Source: Streptomyces sp. MUM 178J (GTDB lineage Bacteria; Actinomycetota; Actinomycetes; Streptomycetales; Streptomycetaceae). Taken from it: a DNA stretch of 64,000 nt. This document shows positions 1 to 9,280 of the stretch, in pieces. Each line of letters starts with the position of its first letter. Within the stretch, counting starts at the first letter, position 1. Both the position numbers and the translations under genes were made by a program. Where the stretch lies: contig NZ_JADWYQ010000020.1 of assembly GCF_022414575.1 (NCBI RefSeq), positions 43,720-107,719 on the forward strand, in the 5' to 3' direction. The notes below the pieces were generated by a model. The model did no database searches, had not been told where the DNA came from, and saw only the letters and a list, made by a program, of their open reading frames with translations.

Positions 1-2084
1 TGGGCCGCGACGGCGGCGACCCCGCCGGTGGACAGACTCACCACGGGCTGGTGCAGCAGGGTGAACTCGCCGTCGTGCAGGGCGCTGCGCAGGCGGGTGG
101 CCAGCTCCGTGCGGCGTACGGCCTCGGCCTGGAGCTGGGGCGCGTACAGCTCGACCCGGTTCTTGCCGGCGGCCTTGGCGCGGTACATCGCGAGGTCGGC
201 GTTGCGCATCAGGCTGGTGGAGCTGATGCCGGGCTCCGCGAAGGCCACACCGATGGAGGCGGCCACCCGGACATCGTTGCCGTCGATGCGGTAGGGCTGG
301 GAAAGGGTCATCCGCAGCCGGTCGGCGATCTCGCACACCTGGCGCTCGCGCGCGGCCCGGTCGCGGCCGCCGTCGCCGACGATGAGGGCGGCGAACTCGT
401 CGCCGCCGAGCCGGGCGGCGGTGTCCGCGGCCCGGACCGAGTCGGACAGCCGGCGGGCCGCCTGGATCAGCAGTTCGTCGCCCGCCTGGTGGCCGAGGCG
501 GTCGTTGACCCCCTTGAAGCCGTCGAGGTCGATATAGAGCACGGCCGTGCCGGGGTCGCCTGAGCGGCGTCCGGTCAGGGCCTGGCGGACCCGCTCGGTG
601 AACAGGGAGCGGTTGGGCAGGTCGGTGAGCGGGTCGTGCTCGGCGTTGTGCTGCAACTGGGCCTGCAGGCGCACCCGCTCGGTGACATCGCGGCTGTTGA
701 AGATCAGGCCGCCCTGGTGGCGGTTGACCGTGGACTCGACGTTGAGCCATTCGCCGCTGCCGGACTTGAAGCGGCACTCGATCCGGGTGGTCGGCTCCTC
801 CGCGGGGTGCGCGGCGAGGAACCGCCGCACCTCGTGGACGACGCGCCCCAGGTCTGCCGGGTGGATGAGGCTGGCCAGCTCGGAGCCGATCAGCTCGTCG
901 GCATCGCGCCCGTAGACGCCGGAGGCGGCGGGGCTGACGTACCGCAGCACTCCGGTGGGCGCGGCGATCATGATGACATCGCTGGACCCCTGGACCAGGG
1001 AGCGGAAGTGGTTCTCCTTCTGGGCCAGTTCATGGGTGAGGGCGATGTTGTCGAGCAGCATGATGCCCTGCCGTACGACCAGGGCGAGCACGACCGCACA
1101 GCCGGTGAGGACGACGACCCGGTCGACGCGTCGACCCTCGATCACGTTGTAGAGGATCCCGAGGGTGCAGACCGCCGCCGCGAGGTACGGGGTGAGGGCG
1201 GCCAGCGAGCCGGCGATCGGGCGGCTGGGCTGCCGGGGGCCCCGCTGGGCCGCGGCGCTCTCCTGAGGCTGCAGCGGGCGGCGCGGGCCCCATGGGGCGT
1301 AGGCCAGCAGCAGGGAGCCTGCGAACCAGCCCGCGTCGAGCAGTTGTCCCGAGCGATAGCTCTCCCGCAGCAGCGGCGAGGTGAACAGCGCGTCGCACAG
1401 GACGGTGAGCGCAAAGGCGGCGATGGCCGTGTTGACGGCGGAGCGGTTGGCGGCCGAGCGCTTGAAGTGCAGCGCCAGGACCATGCTGACGAGCACGATG
1501 TCCAGGAGTGGGTAGGCGAGGGAGAGTGCGGCGGGGGCCACGCTCTGCCCCTGCACCTGGGCCGTGTGCGCGAGGGCGAGGCTCCAGGACAGGGTCAGCA
1601 GCGAGCCTCCGATGAGCCAGGCGTCCAGGCTGAGGCAGACCCAGCCGGCCCTGGTGACGGGGCGCTTGGCGAGCACCAGCAGGCCGACGATGGCCGGCGG
1701 CGCGAAGCAGAGGAAGAACAGGTCGGCCACGGAGGGGCTGGGCACTTCACGGCCGAGCACTACCTCGTACCAGCCCCAGACGCCGTTGCCGCAGGCGGCC
1801 ATGGCGGAGGACAGCGCGAACAGCAGCCAGGCCGGCCGGAAGCGGCTCCGGTGTGTGCGCGCGTAGACGTAGCAGGAGCCGGCTGCGAGCAGGGCGGCGG
1901 CGCTCAGCCCGAAGTCGCCCATGATCAGAGCCAGTGTGGGCGACCCCCAGCCGAGGGCCGCGCCGACGCCGTATCCGGCGCACAGCCCGGCCAGCAGAAG
2001 CTGCAGCACGCCCCTGCCGGCGGCGCCCGCCCCCGGGCCGCCGGGCACGCTCCGCCGCGCCATGAGCGCCCCCGGGGCGCTCAT
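1..2084 (-). CDS. Membrane PAS-GGDEF-EAL c-di-GMP signalling protein (3' end outside window)
   Basis: Likely makes and/or degrades cyclic di-GMP at the membrane. The N-terminal third is a run of hydrophobic segments (an integral-membrane sensor). It is followed by a PAS domain (around SSDVIMIAAPTGVLRYVSP), then a GGDEF domain with an intact signature (RLGGDEFAAL). The start of an EAL domain (FTLLHQPVVSLSTGGV) is visible before the window edge cuts the gene. The start at 2084 gives MSAPGALMARR with a G-rich stretch upstream; an in-frame ATG lies 7 codons later at 2063. From memory, the domain order and position match S. coelicolor SCO5511. The upstream region holds two BldD-like sites. Whether the EAL part is catalytic cannot be judged because it lies outside. 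Confidence 0.9.
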   Translation of the reverse strand, partial: MSAPGALMARRSVPGGPGAGAAGRGVLQLLLAGLCAGYGVGAALGWGSPTLALIMGDFGLSAAALLAAGSCYVYARTHRSRFRPAWLLFALSSAMAACGNGVWGWYEVVLGREVPSPSVADLFFLCFAPPAIVGLLVLAKRPVTRAGWVCLSLDAWLIGGSLLTLSWSLALAHTAQVQGQSVAPAALSLAYPLLDIVLVSMVLALHFKRSAANRSAVNTAIAAFALTVLCDALFTSPLLRESYRSGQLLDAGWFAGSLLLAYAPWGPRRPLQPQESAAAQRGPRQPSRPIAGSLAALTPYLAAAVCTLGILYNVIEGRRVDRVVVLTGCAVVLALVVRQGIMLLDNIALTHELAQKENHFRSLVQGSSDVIMIAAPTGVLRYVSPAASGVYGRDADELIGSELASLIHPADLGRVVHEVRRFLAAHPAEEPTTRIECRFKSGSGEWLNVESTVNRHQGGLIFNSRDVTERVRLQAQLQHNAEHDPLTDLPNRSLFTERVRQALTGRRSGDPGTAVLYIDLDGFKGVNDRLGHQAGDELLIQAARRLSDSVRAADTAARLGGDEFAALIVGDGGRDRAARERQVCEIADRLRMTLSQPYRIDGNDVRVAASIGVAFAEPGISSTSLMRNADLAMYRAKAAGKNRVELYAPQLQAEAVRRTELATRLRSALHDGEFTLLHQPVVSLSTGGVAAVAA

Positions 2085-2512
2085 CGCCGGCCCCCGGTGG
2101 CGACCGGCTTCCACTGCCCTGGGCGACGGTGGCGACGGTGCGCCACCGGGGCCGGACGGGGCCGCGGCTCGAATCTGCGCGTCGGTGCGCGCGAGGGTCG
2201 CCGTCGGCCGCCTCGCCGCGTCGGATGGTTGGTCCAGTGGCCGTGCATCGCCCGTCGCCCCCCTCGATGTCTGATCGGCAGTCAGGTCGCTTGCCGGTAC
2301 CGCCCCATGCCGGTGCAGCCCCCGTCGGGACGATACACCAGGACCGTCACTCAGGGACATAGGTCCTCTACTCTGCGTGACGGCGATAGGCATTTTAGGC
2401 ACGCAGCGCATTCGGGTGATTTCACACAGTGTCCGGACGGGGTTTGCGGGGGGCAAGTGCCGGGGGTGACCTGCGGTGACGCTGAGTGAGACGGCCGTCC
2501 CAGCGACGTGGG
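2085..2512. other. Intergenic region upstream of the GGDEF-EAL gene
   Basis: About 430 bp with no convincing gene. It holds the promoter region of the leftward c-di-GMP gene and two BldD-like boxes (annotated separately). It also lies downstream of the leftward 2-hydroxyacid dehydrogenase, whose stop is at 2513; I see no strong hairpin terminator there. Confidence 0.6.
2348..2381 (-). promoter_or_regulatory. Pair of BldD-like operator boxes
   Basis: Two 13-nt sites resemble the BldD consensus tnACnc(A/t)GnGTna. TCACTCAGGGACA (2348-2360, plus strand) has one core mismatch. TCACGCAGAGTAG (2369-2381, minus strand) matches the whole core. They face each other across 8 bp. BldD is the developmental repressor that binds tetrameric c-di-GMP and is known to control several c-di-GMP turnover genes, so a site in front of this gene is expected biology. 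Binding here is inferred from motif match only. Confidence 0.55.
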
Positions 2513-3460
2513 CTAGGTCGTGAGCAGCACGTTGGACAGAGGTTCGGCCGCGGCGAAGCGAGTGAGCTGAGCCGCCAGCAGACGCTTGGCGCGGGGCCAG
2601 AACGCCGAGGTGGAGCCGCCCACATGGGGACTGATCAGCACTCCGGGCGCATGCCAGAGCGGATGTCCGGAGGGCAGCGGCTCGGGGTCGGTGACGTCCA
2701 GGGCCGCGGTGATGCGCCCGCTCTCCGTCTCGGCGAGCAGCGCCTTGGTGTCCACGACCGGGCCGCGAGCCACGTTGACCAGCAGCGCTCCGTCCTTCAT
2801 CCGGGCCAGGAAGTCCGCGCCGGCGAGGCCCCGGGTGGCCTGGGTGAGGGGCGTGGAGAGGATCACCACGTCCGCTTCGGGGAGCAGCGATGGCAAATCG
2901 GAGAGCGCGTGCACAAAACCGCGCGCCATGTTGCGCTCGGAGCGCGCGATGCGCGCCACCCGCGCGCATTCAAAGGGTGCGAGCCGGTCTTCGATGGCCG
3001 CCCCGACGGAGCCGTATCCGACGATGAGCACGGACTTGTCGGCGAGGGCGGGATAGAAGCCGGACCGCCATTCCTCCCTGTCCTGGCCGTGTACGAAGCC
3101 GGGCAGGCCGCGCAGGGAGGCGAGGATCAGCGCAAGGGTGAGCTCTGCGGTGGACGCCTCGTGGACTCCCCTGGCATTGCACAGGCGCACGCCGGAGCGG
3201 AGCGCGCCGAGCCCCGGCTCCACATGGTCGATGCCCGCGGAGAGGGTCTGGACGACCTGAACGGACGACATCCGGGCCAGCGGCCGGACGGCGACCTCCA
3301 TGGGCTTCAGATAGGGGACGACATAGAAGACGCAGTCGGCGGGGTCTGCGGGGAACTCGTCGCCGCCGTCCCAGAAGCGGTAGGTCAGGCCCGTCGTGGC
3401 GGGGTCGGGGAGGCCGGCTGTCTCGTCGGCCGCGAAAGGCATCCACACATCCGAAGTCAT
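2513..3460 (-). CDS. D-2-hydroxyacid dehydrogenase family protein
   Basis: NAD(P)-dependent oxidoreductase of the D-isomer-specific 2-hydroxyacid dehydrogenase family, about 315 aa, cytosolic. The Rossmann motif reads VLIVGYGSVG. The three conserved catalytic positions are visible: Arg in NVARGPVVD, Glu in DVTDPEPLPSGHPLW and His in SPHVGG. The substrate cannot be deduced. The gene is divergent from the aldo/keto reductase, with about 70 bp between starts, so the two may share a control region. Confidence 0.88.
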   Translation of the reverse strand: MTSDVWMPFAADETAGLPDPATTGLTYRFWDGGDEFPADPADCVFYVVPYLKPMEVAVRPLARMSSVQVVQTLSAGIDHVEPGLGALRSGVRLCNARGVHEASTAELTLALILASLRGLPGFVHGQDREEWRSGFYPALADKSVLIVGYGSVGAAIEDRLAPFECARVARIARSERNMARGFVHALSDLPSLLPEADVVILSTPLTQATRGLAGADFLARMKDGALLVNVARGPVVDTKALLAETESGRITAALDVTDPEPLPSGHPLWHAPGVLISPHVGGSTSAFWPRAKRLLAAQLTRFAAAEPLSNVLLTT

Positions 3461-3534
3461 GGCCCGAGGCTATGCGAAGAGTGATCAGGTTCATTGGTTA
3501 CTTTGGGGTGCGGCCAAGGGAGGGGTACGGGGAG

Positions 3535-4593
3535 TTGGAGCGCAGGACAATCGGTGCGGCAGCCCTCGAGGTGGGCGCGATCGGGCTTGGCTGTATGCCG
3601 ATGAGCTGGGCGTACAGCAGCTCCCAGCAGCGTGGGGACCGCTCGCTGCGCACGGTGCACACCGCGCTGGACGCCGGCTCGACCCTGCTCGACACGGCCG
3701 ACATGTACGGCCCCTTCACCAATGAGCTGCTCGTCGGCCGGGTGCTCCGGCAGCGGCGCCGCGACGCCTTCGTCTCCACCAAGGTGGGGCTGCTGGCGGG
3801 TGATCAGCATGTGGTGGCCAACGGCAGGCCCGGCTATGTCAAGCGCGCCTGCGACGCCTCGCTGCGCCGCTTGCAGACCGATGTGATCGACCTCTACCAG
3901 CTGCACCGCGCGGACCCCGAGGTGCCCGTCGAGGAGACCTGGGGGGCGATGGCCGAGCTGGTGGGCGCCGGGAAGGTGCGGGCGCTCGGGCTGTGCGCGG
4001 TGGGTGCGCGCGCCGCACGCCGAGCGGGCACTGCGGGCGGCGGCCGCCCCGGGGCCGAGCGGACGGGCGGCAGACCGGCCGGGGCGCGGCCCGATCTGTA
4101 CGAGCAAACGATCCGTCAGCTCGAACGCGTCCAGCAGGTCTTTCCGGTGAGCGCGGTGCAGGCCGAGCTGTCGGTGTGGTCGCCCGAGGCGTTGTCGCGG
4201 CTGCTGCCCTGGTGCACGGCGCGCCGAGTCGGCTTTCTGGCGGCGATGCCGCTGGGGAACGGCTTCCTCACCGGCACCCTCACCCCCGGCCAGGGGTTCG
4301 AGCCGGATGACGTACGCGCCCGGCACCCCCGGTTCACCGCCGAGATGATGGCGGCGAACCAGCCCATCGTGGCCGGGCTGCGGCGCATCGCGGAGCGGCA
4401 CGGACAGGGAGCGACCCCGGCCCGGGTGGCGCTGGCATGGGTGCTGGCGCAGGGCCCCGACGTGGTGGCCGTGCCGGGTGCGAAGCGTGAGGAGTGGGCG
4501 GCGCAGAACGCAGGTGCGGCGGCACTGCGGCTGTCCCCGTACGACCTGGCCGAGATCGCGGAGCTGCCCGCGGCCCGGGGATCCTGGGACTAG
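3535..4593 (+). CDS. Aldo/keto reductase
   Basis: NADPH-dependent carbonyl reductase of the AKR superfamily (TIM barrel), about 352 aa. The catalytic tetrad is visible: Asp and Tyr in DTADMYG, Lys in STKVG and His in LYQLHR. The C-terminal part (VALAWVLAQGPDVVAVPGAK) is the usual cofactor-binding end. I chose TTG at 3535, which follows a GGGAGG-type site (3518-3523) and begins LERRTIG as the family normally does. ATG at 3472 and GTG at 3508 are in-frame alternatives. A 12-nt direct repeat (4576-4587 and 4605-4616) flanks the stop codon. The substrate is unknown. Confidence 0.85.
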   Translation: MERRTIGAAALEVGAIGLGCMPMSWAYSSSQQRGDRSLRTVHTALDAGSTLLDTADMYGPFTNELLVGRVLRQRRRDAFVSTKVGLLAGDQHVVANGRPGYVKRACDASLRRLQTDVIDLYQLHRADPEVPVEETWGAMAELVGAGKVRALGLCAVGARAARRAGTAGGGRPGAERTGGRPAGARPDLYEQTIRQLERVQQVFPVSAVQAELSVWSPEALSRLLPWCTARRVGFLAAMPLGNGFLTGTLTPGQGFEPDDVRARHPRFTAEMMAANQPIVAGLRRIAERHGQGATPARVALAWVLAQGPDVVAVPGAKREEWAAQNAGAAALRLSPYDLAEIAELPAARGSWD

Positions 4594-4707
4594 GGATCAG
4601 GGATCGGGGATCCTGGAAGCAGGCGCCGCTGCCCCGGGACGCGGAGCCGGGGATCCCGGGACCGGGCAGCGCAAGAGGTTGCGATCTTGTAAGAAGGAGC
4701 GGACAGC

Positions 4708-5952
4708 GTGATCGCCCCATCGGACGCCGAAGTGCGCTTGGGCCACGGCAGTGCGCCCCCCGGGCCGTCGAAGGGATTGCCAGCCGTGAAACGTCCTGCC
4801 GTGACGGCCGTGTGCGCCGCCGTGCTCATGCTCTCCGCCGGATGCTCCTCCGGGGAGGGCGGGGAGCCGTCCGGCGGGCAGGGGACGGCGTCGTCCGCCG
4901 CGGCCGCCCCCTCGCCGTCGGCGACGCGGTCGGGCCCGTCCCCGACGGCGCCGCCCGACAAGGGCTCCGTGACCGTGGTCTCCACCCTCACCGAGGATCT
5001 GGCGTCGCCCTGGGGGCTGGCCGCGCTTCCCGGCGGGGATCTGCTGGTGAGCTCCCGCGACGAGGGGACGATCACCCGTATCGACGCCGAGACCGGGGAG
5101 AAGACCCTGCTCGGCTCGGTCCCGGGGGTGGCTCCCGGCGGCGAGGGCGGACTGATGGGGCTGGCCGTCTCGCCCGACTACGCCTCGGACCGGATGGTGT
5201 ACGCCTACTTCACCACGGCGTCGGACAACCGCATCGCCCGCATGCTGTACGACGAGGAGAAGCCCGCCGGGCAGCAGCTCGGCGCGCCCGACACGGTTCT
5301 CCGGGGCATCCCCAAGGGCACTGTCCACAACGGCGGCCGGATCGCCTTCGGCCCCGACAAGATGCTGTACGCGGGCACCGGGGAGACCGGCGACACCGGA
5401 CTGGCACAGGACAAGGAGTCCCTCGGCGGCAAGATCCTGCGCATGACCCCGGACGGCGACCCGGTGCACGGCAACCCGGAAGCCGACTCGGTCGTGTACT
5501 CGTACGGGCACCGCAATGTGCAGGGGCTCGCCTGGGACTCGCAGAACCGGCTGTGGGCGGCTGAGTTCGGGCAGAACACCTGGGACGAACTCAATCTGAT
5601 CGAGCCGGGCGGGAACTACGGCTGGCCGGAGGTCGAGGGCAAGGGCGGCGAGCCCGGTTTCGTCGACCCGGTGGCGCAGTGGTCCACCGACGAGGCCTCC
5701 CCCAGCGGCATCGCCTACGCCGAGGGCTCGATCTGGATGGCGGGCCTGCGGGGCGAGCGTCTGTGGCGCATCCCGCTCGCCGGCACGGAACTCTCCGCCG
5801 ACCCCCAGCCGTTCCTCCAGGAAGAGCACGGCCGCCTGCGCACGGTCCTGTCGGCAGGCGGGGACACGGTCTGGCTCGTCACCAGCGAGACGGACACCCG
5901 AGGCACGCCCGAGGCGGGGGATGACAAGATCCTCCGGCTGGAGGTGGAATAG
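4708..5952 (+). CDS. PQQ-dependent sugar dehydrogenase-like lipoprotein
   Basis: Exported beta-propeller of the soluble glucose/sorbosone dehydrogenase family, about 414 aa. The N-terminus carries a lipoprotein signal ending in the lipobox LSAGC, then a Ser/Pro-rich linker, then the propeller. Typical motifs are SPWGLAALPGGDLLVSSRDE, HNGGRIAFGPD, YSYGHRNVQGLAWD and EPGGNYGWPEVEG. GTG 4708 has the best ribosome site (AAGGAG at 4694-4699) but puts 26 extra residues before the signal peptide. GTG 4786 would give a compact lipoprotein signal directly. Whether it oxidises a sugar, or needs PQQ at all, is inference from family. Confidence 0.85.
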   Translation: MIAPSDAEVRLGHGSAPPGPSKGLPAVKRPAVTAVCAAVLMLSAGCSSGEGGEPSGGQGTASSAAAAPSPSATRSGPSPTAPPDKGSVTVVSTLTEDLASPWGLAALPGGDLLVSSRDEGTITRIDAETGEKTLLGSVPGVAPGGEGGLMGLAVSPDYASDRMVYAYFTTASDNRIARMLYDEEKPAGQQLGAPDTVLRGIPKGTVHNGGRIAFGPDKMLYAGTGETGDTGLAQDKESLGGKILRMTPDGDPVHGNPEADSVVYSYGHRNVQGLAWDSQNRLWAAEFGQNTWDELNLIEPGGNYGWPEVEGKGGEPGFVDPVAQWSTDEASPSGIAYAEGSIWMAGLRGERLWRIPLAGTELSADPQPFLQEEHGRLRTVLSAGGDTVWLVTSETDTRGTPEAGDDKILRLEVE

Positions 5953-5961
5953 GGGGAACCG

Positions 5962-6210
5962 TTGTTCAACCTCATCGAGCAGCTCTTCGCACCGGGCCGC
6001 CGGCACACGGACGAGGAACGCAAGCGGCTGGAGCTGACGAAGGCCGACGTCAACGACGACGACCCCTCGCGCGGGCCGATAGACCTCGCCTCCGGCAGGG
6101 TCACGATCCGCGTCTCACCGCAGGACCCGCCCCCGGACCGGCCACAGGACCCGCCCCCGGACCGGCCGCGGGACCGTCCTGCGGACGCGCCGCAGCCGCC
6201 TCGTCCGTGA
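5962..6210 (+). CDS. Small acidic protein with C-terminal Pro/Asp repeats (possibly DUF6191)
   Basis: An 82-aa protein starting at TTG 5962, nine nucleotides after the sugar dehydrogenase stop. A purine-rich GGGGGAA precedes the start, so the two are probably cotranscribed. The first 50 residues (MFNLIEQLFAPGRRHTDEER...) resemble a small conserved Streptomyces family that I believe is DUF6191; function is unknown. The tail holds two copies of an 8-residue unit (QDPPPDRP). The last 110 bp overlap the 3' end of the opposite-strand LuxR regulator, so the repeat is coding on both strands. Confidence 0.6.
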   Translation: MFNLIEQLFAPGRRHTDEERKRLELTKADVNDDDPSRGPIDLASGRVTIRVSPQDPPPDRPQDPPPDRPRDRPADAPQPPRP

Positions 6211-9200
6211 AGAGCCGCAGGCGGTGGGCCACCGCCGCGGCCTCCCCGCGCCCCGAGACGCCCAGCTTGGCCAGGATGTTGGAGACATGGACGCTGGCCG
6301 TCTTGGGGGATATGTAGAGTTCCTCGGCTATCCGTCGGTTGCTGTGGCCGGCCGCGACCAGACGCAGCACGTCCCGCTCGCGCGGTGTCAGCCCCAGGGT
6401 CTCGGCCGATGTGCCGCCGTCCGCCGCGGGGGCGTCCCCCTCGGCCGCCGGCCCGGGACTCCGGGAGAGCGAGATGCGGGCGCGCTGGGCGAGCAGGGCG
6501 ATGTCCTCGGCCAGCGGGCGGGCGCCCAGCCGCTGCGCGGTGTCCCACGCCCGGCGCAGCAGTCCGGCCGCCTCCTCGCGGGACGGTTCACCCGTGGCGG
6601 ACGACTGGAGCAGTGCCTCGGCCCGGCGGCGGTGTACGGTCGCCAGCTCGTACGGGCGGTCCAGACCGTCGAAGGCGGCTGCCGTCTCGGCCCAGTCGGC
6701 CGCGGTGTCCTCACCGTCGGCGCGCGCCAGTTCGGCGCGGACCCAGCGTTCGTACGCCTGCCAGACGGGGGCGGAGGTGGCCAGTGCCTTGAGCGACATG
6801 CGGATCCGCTGCAGGGCCTCGGCCCGGTCCGCCTCCGCGGCGGGCAGGCCGCGGGCGTCGGCTTCCATGGTCGCGGCGGCGCGCAGCAGCGGCCAGGCGT
6901 AGCGCTGGGTGCCGGGCGGGAAGCCGGCGTCGACGGCGCTCTGGAACGCGGCGCGGCCGTCGAGGACCCGCCCTTCGGCCGCGGCGAGGCAGACCGCTAT
7001 CTGGGCCAGCGGGATGGTGGACTGCGGCATGGAGCTGTGGGGCCCGAGATGCCCGCGGGCGGCGTCCAGATGCCCCGCGGCGGCGGTCAGGTCGCCGCGC
7101 GCCAGGGCGAGCTGGGCGAGCTTCACAAAGCCGTGTCCCCGGGGCATGGTGCTCTGTGCGGTGTGCAGGGCGCGCCGGCCCGCGGCGGCCGCCTCCTCCC
7201 AGTGCCCGAGCGACTGGTGGGACTCCGAGAGATTGCCGTGGATCCAGGCCTCGGTGTCCAGCAGGCCGTAGTGCCGGGACAGCTCGACGCCTCGCTGGAG
7301 GATCGCCACCGCTTCGTGCGAGCGGCCGATGCCTTCGAGCACGGACGGCAGATTGATGTGGGCGCGCCCCGTGGGCAGGGGGAGGCCGAGGGCGACGACC
7401 CGCTCCTTGACCGCGTACATCTCGGCCAGCCCGCCCTCGGTGTCGCCCGCGTCGACCATCAGGACGCCGAGGGTGAGGCGGGCGCGCAGCTCGATGTCCT
7501 CGTCGCCGACCATGTGCGCGTACTGCACGGCCTGCTCGGCGGCGGTCAGACTGGTCGGCCCGGGGTCGTGCAGCATGCCCCAGGCGGCGGCCTGGGCGAG
7601 GACCTCGGCATGGACTGCGGACGGAGGCAGCCCGCGGACCAGCTTCTGGGCGGTCGCCAGCTCCGCCCATCCGTCGCCGCGCCCGAGGGCGGAGACCAGC
7701 CGTGAGCGCTGGACGGAGAACCACGCCGCGCGCAGCGCATCGTCTTCCGCCTCGGCCAGCCGCTGGCCCCGCTTGGAGATCTTCAGCGCCCGCTCGCGCT
7801 CGCCGCAGAGCCGGCCCGCGACGGACGCCTCCGCCATCAGGTCCAGATACCGCAGCGGGGTGGTCGCCGGGTCGCCGCCGCACGGGGGGTACACCTCCGT
7901 CTGGTCGACGGGGCGCAGCCGGCCGCGGACCTCTTCGGGTGCGCCGTCCCACAGCTCCATCGCACGCTCCAGCAGCCGCAGTTGCTCGGCGTGGGCGTGG
8001 CGCCGCCGTGCCTCGACGGCGGCTTCGAGGACGGCCGGCAGGGCCTTGGCGGCGTCATGGGCGTGGTACCAGTAGCTGGCGAGCCGCATGGCCCGCTCGT
8101 CCGCCCGGACCAGCGACGGATCGGCCTCCAGTGCCTCGGCGAGTCGGCGGTTGAGCCGGGAGCGCTCGCCGGGGAGCAGGTCGTCGCTGACGGCCTCGCG
8201 GGCCAGCGAGTGCCGGAAGCGGTAGCCGTCCCCCTCGGCGGCGGACTGGAGGATGTTCGCGCCGACGGCGACCCGCAGGGCCTCGATGACATCGTCCTCG
8301 GGCAGTCCCGCGACGGCGCAGAGCAGCCCATGCTCCACGGTGGAGCCGCCTTCGGCGACGACGCGGACGATGCGCTGGGCGGCCTCGGGGAGCGCCTCGA
8401 CCCGGACGAGGAGGATGTCGCGGAGCGAGTCGGGCAGACCGCCGGGGCAGTCGTCCGCCAGGCTGCTCGCCAGCTCCTCGACGAAGAAGGCATTGCCGTC
8501 GGAACGCTCGAAGACCCGGTCGACCAGGCTTTGTTCCGGTTCGGCGGCGAGGATGCCGGCGAGCTGGCGGCGGACCTCCGCCCTGGTGAATCGGGGCAGT
8601 TCGATGCGCTGGACGGTGCGCATCCGGTCGAGTTCGGCGAGGAACGGGCGCAGCGGGTGACGGCGGTGGACGTCGTCCGAGCGATAGGTGGCGATGACGA
8701 CGAGCCGGCCGCGGCGCAGGGTGCGGAAGAGATAGGCGAGGAGGTGGCGGGTGGAGGCGTCCGCCCAGTGGATGTCCTCCAGGACGAGCAGGACCGTGCG
8801 GCGGGCGGCGACGCGCTCCAGAAGACGCGAGGTGAGCTCGAACAGGCGGGCCATGTCCTCTTCGTCCCGCCGGACGCCGTGGCGGCGGGGGGCCTCCCCC
8901 AGCTCCGGCAGCAGCCGGGCGAGCTCGCCCTCCTGGCCTGCGGCCGCCTCGGCGAGCTCCTCGGGGAGCCTGCGGTGCAGGGTGCGCAGGGCGGTGGAGA
9001 AGGGCGCGAACGGCAGCCCGTCGGCGCCGATCTCCACACAGCCGCCGACGGCCACTACGGCGTCGCGGCGGCAGGCGTCGGCGATCAGCTCCTCGACCAG
9101 GCGGGTCTTGCCGACCCCGGCCTCGCCTCCGAGCAGCAGCAGCTGCGGCTCGGCGGCGGAGCCCGCGGCCTCCGAGGCGTCCCCGGAGGCGCGGGTCAGC

Positions 9201-9280
9201 GCAGCGGCGAGCGCGGTCAGTTCGGCGGCGCGGCCGACGAACACCGGGCTGACAGACCTGTTTTCCACGTTGCCGAGCAT
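6101..9280 (-). CDS. LuxR-family regulator with N-terminal AAA ATPase (LAL type)
   Basis: A 1059-aa regulator of the large ATP-binding LuxR (MalT-like) class. The N-terminus has a Walker A motif GEAGVGKT (about residues 52-59) and a Walker B-like VLLVLEDIHWAD. A long helical TPR-like middle follows. A LuxR helix-turn-helix lies at about 964-1023 (LTPRERDVLRLVAAGHSNRR). The tail (GPGAGPVAGPGAGPAVRR) is a low-complexity repeat overlapping the convergent small gene. Start ATG 9280 gives MLGNVENRS; no strong Shine-Dalgarno is visible. Such proteins usually activate metabolic or secondary-metabolite genes; the target is unknown. Confidence 0.88.
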   Translation of the reverse strand: MLGNVENRSVSPVFVGRAAELTALAAALTRASGDASEAAGSAAEPQLLLLGGEAGVGKTRLVEELIADACRRDAVVAVGGCVEIGADGLPFAPFSTALRTLHRRLPEELAEAAAGQEGELARLLPELGEAPRRHGVRRDEEDMARLFELTSRLLERVAARRTVLLVLEDIHWADASTRHLLAYLFRTLRRGRLVVIATYRSDDVHRRHPLRPFLAELDRMRTVQRIELPRFTRAEVRRQLAGILAAEPEQSLVDRVFERSDGNAFFVEELASSLADDCPGGLPDSLRDILLVRVEALPEAAQRIVRVVAEGGSTVEHGLLCAVAGLPEDDVIEALRVAVGANILQSAAEGDGYRFRHSLAREAVSDDLLPGERSRLNRRLAEALEADPSLVRADERAMRLASYWYHAHDAAKALPAVLEAAVEARRRHAHAEQLRLLERAMELWDGAPEEVRGRLRPVDQTEVYPPCGGDPATTPLRYLDLMAEASVAGRLCGERERALKISKRGQRLAEAEDDALRAAWFSVQRSRLVSALGRGDGWAELATAQKLVRGLPPSAVHAEVLAQAAAWGMLHDPGPTSLTAAEQAVQYAHMVGDEDIELRARLTLGVLMVDAGDTEGGLAEMYAVKERVVALGLPLPTGRAHINLPSVLEGIGRSHEAVAILQRGVELSRHYGLLDTEAWIHGNLSESHQSLGHWEEAAAAGRRALHTAQSTMPRGHGFVKLAQLALARGDLTAAAGHLDAARGHLGPHSSMPQSTIPLAQIAVCLAAAEGRVLDGRAAFQSAVDAGFPPGTQRYAWPLLRAAATMEADARGLPAAEADRAEALQRIRMSLKALATSAPVWQAYERWVRAELARADGEDTAADWAETAAAFDGLDRPYELATVHRRRAEALLQSSATGEPSREEAAGLLRRAWDTAQRLGARPLAEDIALLAQRARISLSRSPGPAAEGDAPAADGGTSAETLGLTPRERDVLRLVAAGHSNRRIAEELYISPKTASVHVSNILAKLGVSGRGEAAAVAHRLRLFTDEAAAARPQDGPAAGPGAGPVAGPGAGPAVRRGS
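6121..6168. repeat. 24-bp tandem repeat, two copies, coding on both strands
   Basis: Two 24-bp units (6121-6144 and 6145-6168) differ at one base. They encode QDPPPDRP units in the rightward small gene and Gly/Ala/Pro/Val repeats in the leftward LuxR gene. The unit length is a multiple of three, so copy-number change keeps both frames. Confidence 0.9.

Noticed and set aside
636..2489. 617-codon rightward open frame over the GGDEF-EAL gene and its upstream region
   Set aside because: Antisense shadow; the leftward frame has clear PAS and GGDEF motifs.
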